Below are positions 18,811-27,562 of a stretch of 64,000 bases of DNA, piece by piece. Origin of the DNA: Alcaligenes pakistanensis (GTDB lineage Bacteria > Pseudomonadota > Gammaproteobacteria > Burkholderiales > Burkholderiaceae_B); assembly GCF_014652815.1 (NCBI RefSeq), contig NZ_BMZN01000002.1, forward strand, positions 212,169 to 276,168, written 5' to 3'. The notes beneath the pieces are model-generated. The model was not told where the DNA came from, searched no databases, and saw only the letters and a list, made by a program, of their open reading frames with translations. The first letter of the stretch is position 1. Every line of letters starts with the position of its first letter. A program made the translations under genes and the position numbers.

Positions 18811-18839
18811 ACTATAAGGTATTGAGAATCATTATCGAT
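18811..18839 (-). promoter_or_regulatory. Fur box and promoter of the siderophore operon
   Basis: On the minus strand the stretch 18839-18821 reads TCGATAATGATTCTCAAT, close to the Fur consensus GATAATGATAATCATTATC. A -10-like TATAGT (18816-18811) follows it directly, so bound Fur would cover the promoter and repress the operon when iron is plentiful. Confidence 0.75.
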
Positions 18840-18890
18840 AATGTAATCTAATTTCTGAATTAGTGGAACCTATTAAACTAAATAGAAAAG
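18821..18890 (+). repeat. Direct repeat copy A (Fur-box region), left flank of the lactate operon
   Basis: By eye this 70-bp stretch matches 24916-24985 in the same orientation at about 70% identity without gaps. Identity includes a perfect 17-base start (ATTGAGAATCATTATCG) and later blocks ATGTAA, AATTAGT and TTAAA-TAAAT. The similarity continues well beyond the Fur box itself. Confidence 0.7.
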
Positions 18891-18929
18891 GTAGTGGGAT
18901 ATTTTTGTGTCCTGGTTGTCACAGCGGGC

Positions 18930-18966
18930 AAAAAAACAGGCCCGCCAAGTCAAACTTGGGGGCCTG
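18930..18966 (-). terminator. Intrinsic terminator on the minus strand, likely end of the lactate operon transcript
   Basis: Read on the minus strand, CAGGCCC and CTTGG arms close around a TTTGA loop (18937-18966) and are followed by seven T (18936-18930). It lies about 180 bp beyond the dld stop and just before the Fur-box promoter of the siderophore operon. Confidence 0.7.
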
Positions 18967-19049
18967 CTGGTGTTGATATAGGTGGTTTTTAGTACGGGGG
19001 AAGGCTGTGGTCTATCACCAAGCGGGGTACACAGCGTGCCAGGGCCTTT

Positions 19050-19137
19050 AAAAAATACCCCCACGCTGCGCCTGCGGCTTGCTGCCCTCCAGGGGGGGCC
19101 TTTTTGCCTTGGGAACGGCCCGGCGGCCAAAAAGGTG
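19050..19137. repeat. REP-like GC-rich palindromic intergenic element
   Basis: The stretch beginning ACCCCCACGCTGCGCCTGCG and ending at GGCCAAAAAGG has the look of the intergenic repeat common in Bordetella and Achromobacter-type genomes: inverted CCCTCC/GGGGGG blocks, then CCTTTTTG (19099-19106) pairing with CAAAAAGG (about 19130-19137) around GGAACGGCCCGGCGG. Only one copy lies in this window, so its repeat nature rests on memory of related genomes. It directly abuts the dld stop codon. Confidence 0.5.
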
Positions 19138-19141
19138 GTGC

Positions 19142-20863
19142 TTAATCGTGTTGCCCACCGCAGCAAACGGTCCACCACTTGCGCCGAGAAGTGTGCCCGA
19201 TGCCAGGGTTGAAGGTATTGGTGGGGTCCAGCTCGCGATAAAAACCGGCCAGGGCAGGTTTGGCGATATACAGATGCCCCACATTGTGTTCGGCCGGGTA
19301 TTCGGCACGGCGTTCATCCAGCAGCTTCCACATGCGGTGTTCCATATCCAGAGGAACTACGCCCTTTTTGACGATGTAATCCTGGTGGAAGACATGGCAC
19401 AGGAAGTGGCCGTAGTAGAGCTTGTGGACGATATCTTTTTCCATCTCGTCTGGCAGTTGCTCCACCCACTCCTTGTCGTTGCGACGCAGGGCAATATCCA
19501 GGGCCACAATATCTTCCACGCTGTCCGGGTGCGATTCGCGGTAGCGGATAGCAGCGCCCGCAATGGCAAAGCGGTGCAGAAAGGCTTTGCGACCTTCTTC
19601 GGCATCGCACTCAAAATAGGCGCCTTGCTGGCTACCTTCAAATTGCTGGCTTAGATATGCGCGTGTGGCCTGGGCGGTGTCGTTGGAGACGCGTAGCAGC
19701 AGGTGGTGCTCGAAGCGATCGCGCCATTCACGCATGCGTGCAGGCAGGTGGCTGGGCAGACGGTTCATTACTGTCTGGATCACGCGATCGGTGACGCCGC
19801 GCCACCCAAAGCGTTCAAAAAAGCCATCGATACGGCTTTTCATCGCAAAGGCGGAAGGTACTTTGGCCGTACCAAAACGGTCGATCAGCAAGAAGGTGTC
19901 TTTGCCGTACTGCTCGCCAATATCGTAGGCGGTGCGATGGATGTATTCGCCTGCAATCGGCAGGCGGGGCAGCTCCGTTAAGAGGTAGCGACGCACGGCT
20001 GTCAGCTCGTCCGGGTCGTTGGTGCCGATGTAGAAAACGGTACTGGCTTCTTTGGGGAAGGTATCCAGACGTACCGCGAAGATACACAGCTTGCCGGCCG
20101 AACCGGAGGCTTCGTACAGACGTGATGGGTCTGCGTTAAAGCGGGCGGGTGTTTGGGCATCCACATCACGTACGTCTTCGGCATAGCGTGGATCGCTGGC
20201 CTTGCGAGACGGATCATTGACGATATCGGCAGGGCTGTACTTGCCCTGTTCAAGGCGAGTCAGAATTTCTTCCGGGGTGTCGCCCAAGGCGATGCCCAGG
20301 TGGTTTATCAAGCTCAGGGACCCATCGTCCTGAACTTGTGCGTACAGCGTCAGTTCTGTGTAGGCCGGACCTCGTCGTACCAAGGCACCGCCGGAGTTAT
20401 TGCACACACCGCCCAGCACCGAAGCGCCAATACAAGATGAGCCAATGACCGAGTGGGGTTCACGTTCCAGGGGCGCTAAAGTTTGTTCCAGACGGTCCAG
20501 TGTTGCGCCGGGCAGGCAGACAACTTGTTCGCCTTCGTTGATGACTTGTATGCCTTGCAAACGCATGGTGTTCATCAGAACGATATCGCGGTCGTAGTCA
20601 TTGCCATCTGGCGTAGATCCACCCGTCAAACCTGTATTGGCGGCCTGCATGATCACAATGCAATCTGCTGCAACAACCGCTTGCAGCACTTGCCATTGTT
20701 CCAGCAAGGTTCCGGGCCTGACGACGGCCAGTACCTTACCTTCACCCGTACGGTGGCCTTTGCGATAACGGCGTGTGCTGTGATCATCCGTCAAGACGTG
20801 GGGCTTACCGACAATCGCATTCAGCTTTTGCAATAAATCGGCCGAGCTGGTGGACGCGGACAT
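19142..20863 (-). CDS. dld: Quinone-dependent D-lactate dehydrogenase (FAD, membrane-associated)
   Basis: A 573-residue respiratory flavoprotein like E. coli Dld. The FAD-binding domain (residues 30-230) contains LAVVRPGTLLEQWQVLQA, MQAANTGLTGGSTPDG and IGSSCIGASVLGGVCNNSGG. The C-terminal part is the cap and membrane-binding domain typical of this longer Dld form. It oxidises D-lactate to pyruvate and passes electrons to quinone at the inner membrane. ATG at 20863 is preceded by AGGAG inside lldD and lies two bases after the lldD stop; a TTG two codons earlier is less likely. It is the last gene of lldP-lldR-lldD-dld, giving the operon capacity for both lactate isomers. Confidence 0.93.
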   Translation of the reverse strand: MSASTSSADLLQKLNAIVGKPHVLTDDHSTRRYRKGHRTGEGKVLAVVRPGTLLEQWQVLQAVVAADCIVIMQAANTGLTGGSTPDGNDYDRDIVLMNTMRLQGIQVINEGEQVVCLPGATLDRLEQTLAPLEREPHSVIGSSCIGASVLGGVCNNSGGALVRRGPAYTELTLYAQVQDDGSLSLINHLGIALGDTPEEILTRLEQGKYSPADIVNDPSRKASDPRYAEDVRDVDAQTPARFNADPSRLYEASGSAGKLCIFAVRLDTFPKEASTVFYIGTNDPDELTAVRRYLLTELPRLPIAGEYIHRTAYDIGEQYGKDTFLLIDRFGTAKVPSAFAMKSRIDGFFERFGWRGVTDRVIQTVMNRLPSHLPARMREWRDRFEHHLLLRVSNDTAQATRAYLSQQFEGSQQGAYFECDAEEGRKAFLHRFAIAGAAIRYRESHPDSVEDIVALDIALRRNDKEWVEQLPDEMEKDIVHKLYYGHFLCHVFHQDYIVKKGVVPLDMEHRMWKLLDERRAEYPAEHNVGHLYIAKPALAGFYRELDPTNTFNPGIGHTSRRKWWTVCCGGQHD

Positions 20864-20865
20864 GG

Positions 20866-22005
20866 TCAAGACTCCTGTACAAGCAGGTCAGAGGTGATCT
20901 GGGAAATGCTGCTGACACTGGTCAGTGTCATGGCCACCCGAATTTCTTTTTCAATCAGGCTCAGCAGGTGGTCTACCCCGGAGTGGCCAGCGGCGGCCAA
21001 GGCATAAATGTAGGCGCGGCCCAGCATGGTGGCATCGGCTCCCAGGGCAATCATGCGCACGACATCCAGACCGCTGCGGATACCCGAGTCAGCCAGGATT
21101 TTGATCTGGCCTTTGACAGCATCGGCAATGGCGGGCAGGGCGCGCGCCGAGGACAGCACGCCATCCAGCTGACGACCTCCGTGGTTCGAGACGATGATGC
21201 CATCGGCACCAAAGCGCACCGCATCGCGGGCATCGTCCGGGTCCAGAATGCCTTTGATGACCATGGGGCCTTTCCAGAATTCGCGTATCCACTCCAGATC
21301 TTTCCAGGAAATAGAGGGGTCGAAGTTTGCGCCCAGATAGCCCATATAGTCTTCCAGGCCGGTAGGTTTACCCAGGTAGCGTGAGATATTGCCTAGATCG
21401 TGTGGGCGGCCCATCAGGCCTACGTCCCAGGCCCAGCGTGGGTGGGTAATGGCCTGGGCGTAGCGGCGCAGGGCAGCATTTGGGCCGCTCATACCCGAAT
21501 GGGCATCACGGTAACGCGCGCCGGGCACAGGCATGTCTACCGTGAAGACCAGGGTGCTGCAGCCAGCCGCCTGAGCGCGTTCCAACGCATTGCGCATGAA
21601 GCCACGGTCTTTCAGAACATAAAGCTGGAACCACATGGGCCGTTTCAGGCGTGGGGCCACTTCCTCGATCGGGCAGACCGAGACACTGGACATGGTGAAG
21701 GGGATGCCGTGGGCATCGGCCGCCTGGGCCGCCTGGACTTCACCGCGTCGTGCGTACATGCCTGTCAGTCCCACCGGGGACAGGGCGACAGGGATAGCCA
21801 GCTTTTCACCGAACAGATCAATGCTGGTGTCCAGCTGGCTCATGTCTTTGAGGACACGCTGGCGCAGAGCCACGTTCGCCAGATCGTCCACATTGCGACG
21901 CAGGGTGTGCTCGGCATAGGCACCGCCGTCAATGTAGTGGAACAAAAAGGGTGGCAGGCGTTTCTGGGCGGCACGCCGGTAGTCGGTCGAGGAAGAAATA
22001 ATCAT
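20866..22005 (-). CDS. lldD: L-lactate dehydrogenase (FMN, quinone-dependent)
   Basis: A 379-residue member of the FMN-dependent alpha-hydroxyacid oxidase family. Visible motifs are the substrate/FMN residues in [22 protein letters not shown], the QLYVLKDR segment, the catalytic [11 protein letters not shown] (His and Arg, about residue 275) and [19 protein letters not shown] for phosphate binding. It oxidises L-lactate to pyruvate at the inner membrane. Its start overlaps the lldR stop by four bases (ATGA), showing coupled translation. Confidence 0.95.
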   Translation of the reverse strand: MIISSSTDYRRAAQKRLPPFLFHYIDGGAYAEHTLRRNVDDLANVALRQRVLKDMSQLDTSIDLFGEKLAIPVALSPVGLTGMYARRGEVQAAQAADAHGIPFTMSSVSVCPIEEVAPRLKRPMWFQLYVLKDRGFMRNALERAQAAGCSTLVFTVDMPVPGARYRDAHSGMSGPNAALRRYAQAITHPRWAWDVGLMGRPHDLGNISRYLGKPTGLEDYMGYLGANFDPSISWKDLEWIREFWKGPMVIKGILDPDDARDAVRFGADGIIVSNHGGRQLDGVLSSARALPAIADAVKGQIKILADSGIRSGLDVVRMIALGADATMLGRAYIYALAAAGHSGVDHLLSLIEKEIRVAMTLTSVSSISQITSDLLVQES

Positions 22006-22781
22006 GGCAGGGCAGATTCGGGTAGGGCTGGGGGAGGGGTTTGCAAGCGCGCAGCACGTTCACGGCGAGCAAGATCTTCGTCAGCCTGGATGAGGGTGTT
22101 GCGTACGTATCCCAGGTGCTCGTTCACGACGCTGCGTGCACGAGCCGGATCACTATCAATAATGGCTTTGACCAGTGCTTCATGTTGTGCCGTCAGCTGT
22201 GTCAGGGTCTCGGGTGAATCATGCACAAACATGATGATGTCCCGGTTCTGGGCCACGCTGCTTAGCACCAGATCGAATAGTCCGCGCATGACCTGGACCA
22301 AGACCAGATTATGCGAAGCCTCGGCAATGGCCAGATGAAACTGGGCATCGGCACGGGCGGACTGCACGGTGTCGCCACTTTGCTGATGGCGAATCATTTG
22401 TTCAAAGCATTGAAGGATCTTGTTTTTATCGTCGGGAGACGCACGCAGGGCGGCGTGCCAGGTGGTGCTGCTCTCTAGGGCAATACGCGCTTCCAGAACG
22501 TCGTAACGGTACTGGGGATCGGACAACATCAAGGCGGCCAGCGGATCAACGGAGCGTTGGGTCCACTGCGGCGTGTGGGAGGTCAGGTAAGTGCCTGAAC
22601 CGACCTGGCTGCGCAAGATACCTTGGCTGTTCAGTTGCTGAATCGCCTCGCGCAGTGAAGCGCGGGACACATTCAATTGGGCCGCCAGCGTGCGTTCGGC
22701 AGGAAGCCGTTGCCCGGCCTGAAAATCGCTGGATTGAATAAGCGCCAGCAATTGTTGGGCAACGTGATCAGAGAGGCGCAT
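22002..22781 (-). CDS. lldR: GntR/FadR-family lactate regulator LldR
   Basis: A 259-residue regulator. The N-terminal winged helix ([44 protein letters not shown]) is followed by an all-helical FadR/FCD effector domain with metal-ligand Asp and His positions ([17 protein letters not shown]). The start at 22781 is chosen because the HTH begins at once there; an upstream in-frame extension adds 13 unlike residues. It lies within the lactate operon and should bind the two TGGT-CTG-ACCA operators upstream of lldP, releasing them when L- or D-lactate binds. Confidence 0.9.
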   Translation of the reverse strand: MRLSDHVAQQLLALIQSSDFQAGQRLPAERTLAAQLNVSRASLREAIQQLNSQGILRSQVGSGTYLTSHTPQWTQRSVDPLAALMLSDPQYRYDVLEARIALESSTTWHAALRASPDDKNKILQCFEQMIRHQQSGDTVQSARADAQFHLAIAEASHNLVLVQVMRGLFDLVLSSVAQNRDIIMFVHDSPETLTQLTAQHEALVKAIIDSDPARARSVVNEHLGYVRNTLIQADEDLARRERAARLQTPPPALPESALP

Positions 22782-22811
22782 AGTTCTTGGACATACTGAA
22801 AAGATAAATCT

Positions 22812-22837
22812 GCAAGGCACGAATCTACGTGCCTTGC
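22812..22837 (-). other. Intercistronic hairpin between lldP and lldR
   Basis: GCAAGGCAC (22812-22820) and GTGCCTTGC (22829-22837) form a perfect 9-bp stem with an 8-base loop in the 78-bp gap between permease and regulator genes. There is no T run. It could stabilise the permease mRNA or partly reduce read-through into lldR. Confidence 0.5.
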
Positions 22838-22859
22838 AGAAGAAGGATAGGGCGGGCCC

Positions 22860-24527
22860 TTAGGGGATCATCCAAGGTAACACATAGGCTTGCAGGGTTG
22901 TCAGCAGGCCGATCAGCACGGCAAAGATCAGGCTGTGTTTGACGGTGAAACGGAACAGATCCGACTCTCTACCTGCCAAGCCTACTGCTGCGCAAGCAAT
23001 GGCAATGGATTGGGGCGAGATCATCTTGCCGGTGACACCGCCCGTGGTGTTGGCCGCGACCATCAGTACTTCGGGCAAGCCCAACTGCTGGGCTGTCGTT
23101 GCTTGCAATGCACCGAACAAAGCGTTGGCAGAAGTGTCAGACCCGGTCAGGAACACACCAATCCAACCCAGGAAGGGCGAGAAGAAGGTGAACGCTTTAC
23201 CCGTGTGAGCCAAGGCCAGCGCCAAGGTGGCAGACAGGCCGGAATAATTGGCGATAAAGGCAAAGGCCAGCACCATACCAATCGAATAGATAGGGACTGC
23301 CAATTCCTTGAAGGTTTCGCCCAGTGTCTCGACCGCTTTGGCCGGTTTCATGCGCAAAAAGAAAATGGTCAGCAAGGCGGCAATCAGGATGGCTGTGCCG
23401 GTGGCAGACAGCCAGTTAAAGGAGTAGATCGCGCCGTAAGGGGTAGCAGCAGAGACGACGGGCGGTGCCTTGTCGACCAGATTATGCAGGAACGGCACAG
23501 GGATGTTGATAATGGTCGAGGCCAGCGGGCCATTCGCTGCAAACAGCGCTTTGAAGGGCTGGACGCTCCAGATCGTCACCATTACCGTCAGGATGATGAA
23601 GGGCGACCATGCCTTGATGATGCGGCCTGTTGTCAGCACGGTGGGAGCCTGATTGGCGCTTGTATCTTGGGTCGCTGCCGTGTCTTCAGCGTCAAAGCGG
23701 AAGATGCGCTTGGGCTGCCAGACTTTCAGGAACAGAGTCAGTGCAACCAGGGAAACCAGGGCCGAGGTAATGTCCGGTAGTTCAGGGCCAATGTAATTGG
23801 CGGTCAGGAACTGAACAATGGCAAAGGAGCCACCACCCACCACAACGGCGGGCCAGGTTTCTTTGATGCCACGCCAGCCGTCCATAATGGCCATCAGCCA
23901 GAACAACACGATAATCGTCATGAAAGGCAGTTGGCGACCGGCCATCTGGCCGATGACAAAGGGGTCAATACCCGATACTTGCCCGGCAACAATAATGGGG
24001 ATGCCCATCGCACCGAACGCTACGGGGGCGGTATTGGCAATCAGGCACAGACCGGCGGCATAAAGAGGCCGAAAACCCAGGCCCACCAGCAAAGCGGCCG
24101 TGATTGCTACAGGGGCACCAAAACCGGCGGCGCCTTCCAAGAAAGCACCAAAGCAAAAGCCAACCAGAATCAGCTGCAGGCGCTGGTCAGGCGTGACCGA
24201 CAGGATAGAGGCCCGAATGACATCGAACTGGCCAGTCTTGACCGAAATTTTGTATAGAAAAACCGCAGCAACAATAATCCAGGCGATCGGCCACAGACCA
24301 TAGAAAAAACCATAGACCACAGAGGCCAGTGCGGTGGAGACGGGCATCCGATAAAAAATCAGAGCTACGCCTAGGGCCAGCAACACGGTGATCGTGCCGG
24401 CCATATAGCCCTTCATGCGCAACTTGGTTAGGGCCAGGAAAAAAAAGATGATGGGAATAAGCGCAATCAGGGCCGACAGCCAGATATTGCCGGTCGGATC
24501 GTATTGCTGCAGCCACGCTTGTTGCAT
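22860..24527 (-). CDS. lldP: L-lactate permease (LctP family)
   Basis: A 555-residue, roughly 13-14-helix lactate/glycolate:proton symporter. Family marks include [21 protein letters not shown] (about residue 80), the [21 protein letters not shown] region (about 140) and [21 protein letters not shown] near residue 440. It brings lactate into the cell for the two dehydrogenases encoded downstream. It is the first gene of the operon, and LldR-type operators lie 67 and 187 bp upstream of its start. Confidence 0.95.
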   Translation of the reverse strand: MQQAWLQQYDPTGNIWLSALIALIPIIFFFLALTKLRMKGYMAGTITVLLALGVALIFYRMPVSTALASVVYGFFYGLWPIAWIIVAAVFLYKISVKTGQFDVIRASILSVTPDQRLQLILVGFCFGAFLEGAAGFGAPVAITAALLVGLGFRPLYAAGLCLIANTAPVAFGAMGIPIIVAGQVSGIDPFVIGQMAGRQLPFMTIIVLFWLMAIMDGWRGIKETWPAVVVGGGSFAIVQFLTANYIGPELPDITSALVSLVALTLFLKVWQPKRIFRFDAEDTAATQDTSANQAPTVLTTGRIIKAWSPFIILTVMVTIWSVQPFKALFAANGPLASTIINIPVPFLHNLVDKAPPVVSAATPYGAIYSFNWLSATGTAILIAALLTIFFLRMKPAKAVETLGETFKELAVPIYSIGMVLAFAFIANYSGLSATLALALAHTGKAFTFFSPFLGWIGVFLTGSDTSANALFGALQATTAQQLGLPEVLMVAANTTGGVTGKMISPQSIAIACAAVGLAGRESDLFRFTVKHSLIFAVLIGLLTTLQAYVLPWMIP

Positions 24528-24593
24528 GTTGTTCTATCTCCGCAGGAGCAAAGGGGGAGGCGCTTGCACGACAAGTTCGCCTGAAGGTCGTCA

Positions 24594-24610
24594 AATTGGT
24601 CTGACCACTT
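24594..24610. promoter_or_regulatory. LldR-type operator 1
   Basis: AATTGGTCTGACCACTT is a near-perfect palindrome of the TGGT-N3-ACCA form bound by FadR-family regulators such as LldR. One mismatch separates it from the second site at 24714-24730. It lies 67 bp before the lldP start. Confidence 0.8.
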
Positions 24611-24713
24611 CTCGAGATCATCAAGAGTAGAGCGCATTGTATCCATAGGCTTATTTCCTGGAATCCCGGTGTTTACCCTAGTCATAAGGTTATTAATGGG
24701 TTTTTGTTTTTAA

Positions 24714-24730
24714 AATTGGTCTGACCAATT
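24714..24730. promoter_or_regulatory. LldR-type operator 2
   Basis: AATTGGTCTGACCAATT is a perfect palindrome around a central CTG. Its centre is 120 bp from that of operator 1, a spacing that suits repression by looping, as described for E. coli lldPRD. Confidence 0.85.
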
Positions 24731-24915
24731 AAGGGGAAAGATAAATGCTTTGGCTGCTGTTACAGCTTGCTGACAGGACGATGGGAGAGGGAAAACCTGG
24801 TTCAAAGCGGATCTACAACCGGTTTTAGATGGTAATTCTGGCGGCTTGTGGAATTTCATGGAGTCGCTTGTCTGGTCACCCTATTAGCGTGATGGCTATC
24901 CTTGCAAAAAATGAT

Positions 24916-24985
24916 ATTGAGAATCATTATCGTGGATGTAAACTAGACTCCTAATTAGTAGAGTCTCTTAAATTAAATATGAGGC
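24916..24985 (+). repeat. Direct repeat copy B with Fur box, upstream of the TetR-fusion gene
   Basis: It matches 18821-18890 in the same orientation (about 70% identical by eye). The first 17 bases, ATTGAGAATCATTATCG, are identical and carry the Fur-box core. The copy lies just upstream of the TetR-type gene, so that regulator is probably iron-controlled. Confidence 0.7.
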
Positions 24986-25035
24986 AGCGCATGCAAATGC
25001 CGTGTCGCTGCTATCAACAGGGTCAAAGTAGATAT

Positions 25036-26049
25036 ATGCAAACCCCTCAGGCGCCCGCATTGCGCGGACGTCCTCCCACCATCACCCGAGCACGGATTGC
25101 GGACGCCGGTATTCAGATCGGCCTGCCCAATATCACCTTTGTGGGTGTAGCTAGCGCCTTGAATGTCAGCCAGATGGCGCTTTACAAACACGTGGGCAAT
25201 CTGGAAGGACTCAAACAGCTGGTGGCCGAAGAAATCTTCAGCCGCTGGCAAGTGCCTCGGGCTAAAAGCCCGGTTCAAGGCAGTTTGGAGGACTACTTAC
25301 AAGTCTTCAGTGCCGCTACGCAGGCCTTTGTGAAAGCCAATCCGGGAATCACGCCGTATGTAATCCGCAGGCTGGTGGCCACCCCTTCCATGCTGGACAA
25401 GATTCGGGAGCATCAGGAGCACATTGCCCAAGCTTATGGCGTGTCCTTCGAGCGTTCGCGTTATCTGATGGGAACGGTGGCCTTCCACTGTCTGGCGCTG
25501 GCCGATACGGTGTATGCCGTTGCTGGCCGCGAACCGCGCGTTGCCGTGGAGCGAGTGGTGGAGGAGGTCGAGATGGAGGGCATATTGCAATTGGGTATGA
25601 CCGCCCTAATTCAAGGAGCTTTAGCAATGAATGAACACGATATTTCTTCCGGTATTTCCACTCAGTTTCTAGATACCTCCGCCCTGCCTATGGCGCGGGT
25701 GCGCGAGTTTCCTTTGACGATGGAACTGGCCACTCAATGGCTGGACGATATGGAAACCTTGATCAAGGCAGAGCAGGAGTTTGTTCTGGTTTACGAAAGC
25801 CTGCCTGATCCATCAAACCCAGGTGATCCGGAAGGGCGTAAAAGAGTGGTGCTTTGGTTAAAAGCTCATCGTGACGGCTTCGGTCGTTATTGTCGTGGGA
25901 TGGTGATGATGTGCGAGGACCCGACTCTTCGAGAGGGTATGCAGGCCATGGTGGAGCCTTTGGAAAAGGTCTATCGCGTGCCTGGTGGCGTGGCGTCCAA
26001 TGCGGATGAACTGCGTGAGTTTATTCAGAAATGGGTAACGCCCAACTAA
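25036..26049 (+). CDS. TetR-type regulator with an additional C-terminal domain (probable siderophore-operon regulator)
   Basis: A 337-residue protein. Residues 15-60 are a TetR HTH (TITRARIADAGIQIGLPNIT, VASALNVSQMALYKHVGNLEGL), followed by a helical ligand domain to about residue 195. The last 140 residues (from MNEHDISSGIS) are a separate alpha/beta domain with FVLVYESLPDPSNPGDPEGR, VLWLKAHRDGFGRYCRGMVM and a C-terminal DELREFIQKWV. This looks like the SpoIIAA/STAS-type fold, but I am not sure. AAGGAG lies just before the internal ATG at 25627, so the C-terminal domain may also be made alone. The start at 25036 is chosen by HTH position; a Met at 24979 is possible. The Fur-box repeat lies upstream. 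Confidence 0.72.
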   Translation: MQTPQAPALRGRPPTITRARIADAGIQIGLPNITFVGVASALNVSQMALYKHVGNLEGLKQLVAEEIFSRWQVPRAKSPVQGSLEDYLQVFSAATQAFVKANPGITPYVIRRLVATPSMLDKIREHQEHIAQAYGVSFERSRYLMGTVAFHCLALADTVYAVAGREPRVAVERVVEEVEMEGILQLGMTALIQGALAMNEHDISSGISTQFLDTSALPMARVREFPLTMELATQWLDDMETLIKAEQEFVLVYESLPDPSNPGDPEGRKRVVLWLKAHRDGFGRYCRGMVMMCEDPTLREGMQAMVEPLEKVYRVPGGVASNADELREFIQKWVTPN

Positions 26050-26058
26050 CGTTATCAC

Positions 26059-26095
26059 GCTCACTCTATCCAGCCTGATGCAGGAAAGAGTGAGC
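26059..26095 (+). other. Stem-loop after the TetR-fusion gene
   Basis: GCTCACTCT (26059-26067) and AGAGTGAGC (26087-26095) form a perfect 9-bp stem ten bases after the stop codon. It has no T run and is followed by a better terminator. Confidence 0.5.
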
Positions 26096-26125
26096 CGCTC
26101 GGCACGGTATTGAGCCGGGTTCTAC

Positions 26126-26162
26126 AGCCGCTGCTTGTCCTTTGGGATAGCCAGCGGCTTTT
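26126..26162 (+). terminator. Intrinsic terminator after the TetR-fusion gene
   Basis: AGCCGCTG (26126-26133) and CAGCGGCT (26152-26159) form an 8-bp stem followed by TTTTCTG. Confidence 0.65.
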
Positions 26163-26231
26163 CTGTGGGCGCTGTTTGCTAACTAATTAGGTGCCTACGT
26201 GTTTTCCCCGGTATCCGCTTTTCATCTTTGG

Positions 26232-26255
26232 TATGACAATAGTTTCATTGTCATA
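26232..26255. promoter_or_regulatory. Inverted-repeat operator before the SRPBCC/ABC operon
   Basis: TATGACAAT (26232-26240) and ATTGTCATA (26247-26255) are perfect 9-bp arms six bases apart, and ACAATAGT recurs just downstream (26256-26263). The site is 32 bp before the first gene of the operon. It is a good operator candidate for the GntR/UTRA protein encoded at the end of the cluster. Confidence 0.65.
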
Positions 26256-26286
26256 ACAATAGTGTCTTATCCAGAGGAGCAGGTAC

Positions 26287-26715
26287 GTGAGAGATCCACA
26301 TTGTCATTCCAGCAGCATCTTGGTTGAACGTTCCGCAGAGGTGGCTTTCGAGATCATGTCGGAGGGCGTCAAGCAGGGCCAGTGGGCCTGGGGCAGTGCT
26401 AACCGCATTGAAGTAGAGCCCGGATTGTTCAAGGGCACCTCGGTTTTTACCGGCAAGGAAACCTTTGTCAGTCTGGATGTTGATCGCCAGCGCTTGCAGG
26501 TGGATTACTCGGTGGGCGCTAGCAAGGACGCCATGCAATTTCGCAATATGTCTCGTGTGATTCCGGGCGATTTATTGAAGATCGGAGCCGACAAATGCGT
26601 CGTGACCTTGCTGACCTGGCGTTTGGCGACACAAAGCGATGCGGCTTGGGAGCAGATGTCCTGCGTGCACGAGGCCGAAATGTTCCTGATCAAGGGCTTG
26701 TTGGAAAGGGAGTAA
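26287..26715 (+). CDS. SRPBCC-like small protein of unknown function
   Basis: A 142-residue protein read from a GTG preceded by GAGGAG. The pattern SSSILVERSAEVAFEIMSEG near the N-terminus, strands with alternating hydrophobic residues, and a long last helix (QMSCVHEAEMFLIKGLLERE) fit the polyketide cyclase/START-like SRPBCC fold, which binds a hydrophobic ligand in a deep pocket. I do not recognise the exact family. It is first in a four-gene operon with a complete SsuABC-type importer, so it may bind or process the imported compound. Confidence 0.6.
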   Translation: MRDPHCHSSSILVERSAEVAFEIMSEGVKQGQWAWGSANRIEVEPGLFKGTSVFTGKETFVSLDVDRQRLQVDYSVGASKDAMQFRNMSRVIPGDLLKIGADKCVVTLLTWRLATQSDAAWEQMSCVHEAEMFLIKGLLERE

Positions 26716-26770
26716 TCCTTCCAGCACCGGGCGGAAAAACCGATACGCCAGACACATCAAAGGAGGATGT

Positions 26771-27562
26771 ATGGGGGTGCAGGCGGCAATACAGCTACGG
26801 GATATATCGATCAACTATGGAAGTCAAACCATCGTCTCGGGTGTGGATCTGTCCATCGAACCGGGCGAGTTTGTTTGCCTACTGGGCCCCAGTGGTTGCG
26901 GCAAATCCACCATTTTGAGCGCCATCGCAGGTTTCATTCCGGTTCAAGGGGAGATCTTGTCTTACGGTGTACCGGTAAAAGGGCCATCGGTAGAGCGTGG
27001 AGTGGTGTTCCAGAACTCGGAGGTTCTGTTTCCCTGGCTGACGGTTCAGGAAAATGTGGAATATGGGCTGAAACTTAAAAAAATAGCGGCCAAAGAACGT
27101 TCTGAAATGGCCAGACGTTTTATTGAGTTGGTGGGGCTGGGTGCGGCCTTGCACAAGTTTCCCAAAGAGCTATCGGGTGGTATGCGGCAAAGACTGCAAA
27201 TGGCCAGAGTGTTGGTCAATGAGCCCCGCATTGTGTTGATGGATGAGCCCTTTGGCGCATTGGATGCTCAAACGCGGGAAGTGATGCAGGAAGAGCTCAG
27301 CAATATTCGCCAGAAAACCCAGTCCACCATCGTTTTTGTGACGCATGACATAGGCGAGTCTATTTTGCTGGGGGATCGGATCGTGACCATGACAACCGGC
27401 CCGTTTGCCAAGATCAAATCCAATAGCAAGATTGATCTGGCTTACCCACGCAACTTTCAGGACCCGGCCGTCATTGAGCTGCATAACCGGCTGCGAGACG
27501 AAATTGGTGAGGAAGTGACCAAGTTTCTCAGCGAGCAGGGCATAGGGAGCAAAGTGCAATGA
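26771..27562 (+). CDS. ABC transporter ATP-binding protein (nitrate/sulfonate/taurine type)
   Basis: A 263-residue TauB/SsuB-type ATPase. Walker A is GPSGCGKSTIL (about residue 40), the Q-loop region is VFQNSEVLFPWLTV, the signature is LSGGMRQRLQMARV, Walker B is IVLMDEPFGALD and the H-loop is VTHDIGES. AAAGGAGG sits six bases before the ATG. The stop overlaps the next gene's start as ATGA. It energises uptake through the permease and binding protein that follow. Confidence 0.93.
   Translation: MGVQAAIQLRDISINYGSQTIVSGVDLSIEPGEFVCLLGPSGCGKSTILSAIAGFIPVQGEILSYGVPVKGPSVERGVVFQNSEVLFPWLTVQENVEYGLKLKKIAAKERSEMARRFIELVGLGAALHKFPKELSGGMRQRLQMARVLVNEPRIVLMDEPFGALDAQTREVMQEELSNIRQKTQSTIVFVTHDIGESILLGDRIVTMTTGPFAKIKSNSKIDLAYPRNFQDPAVIELHNRLRDEIGEEVTKFLSEQGIGSKVQ

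Noticed and set aside
19142..24527. Insertion sequence or integrase-borne island around the lactate operon
   Set aside because: No transposase, integrase or tRNA is present; the flanking direct repeats are diverged and too long for a target-site duplication, so only an old rearrangement is proposed.
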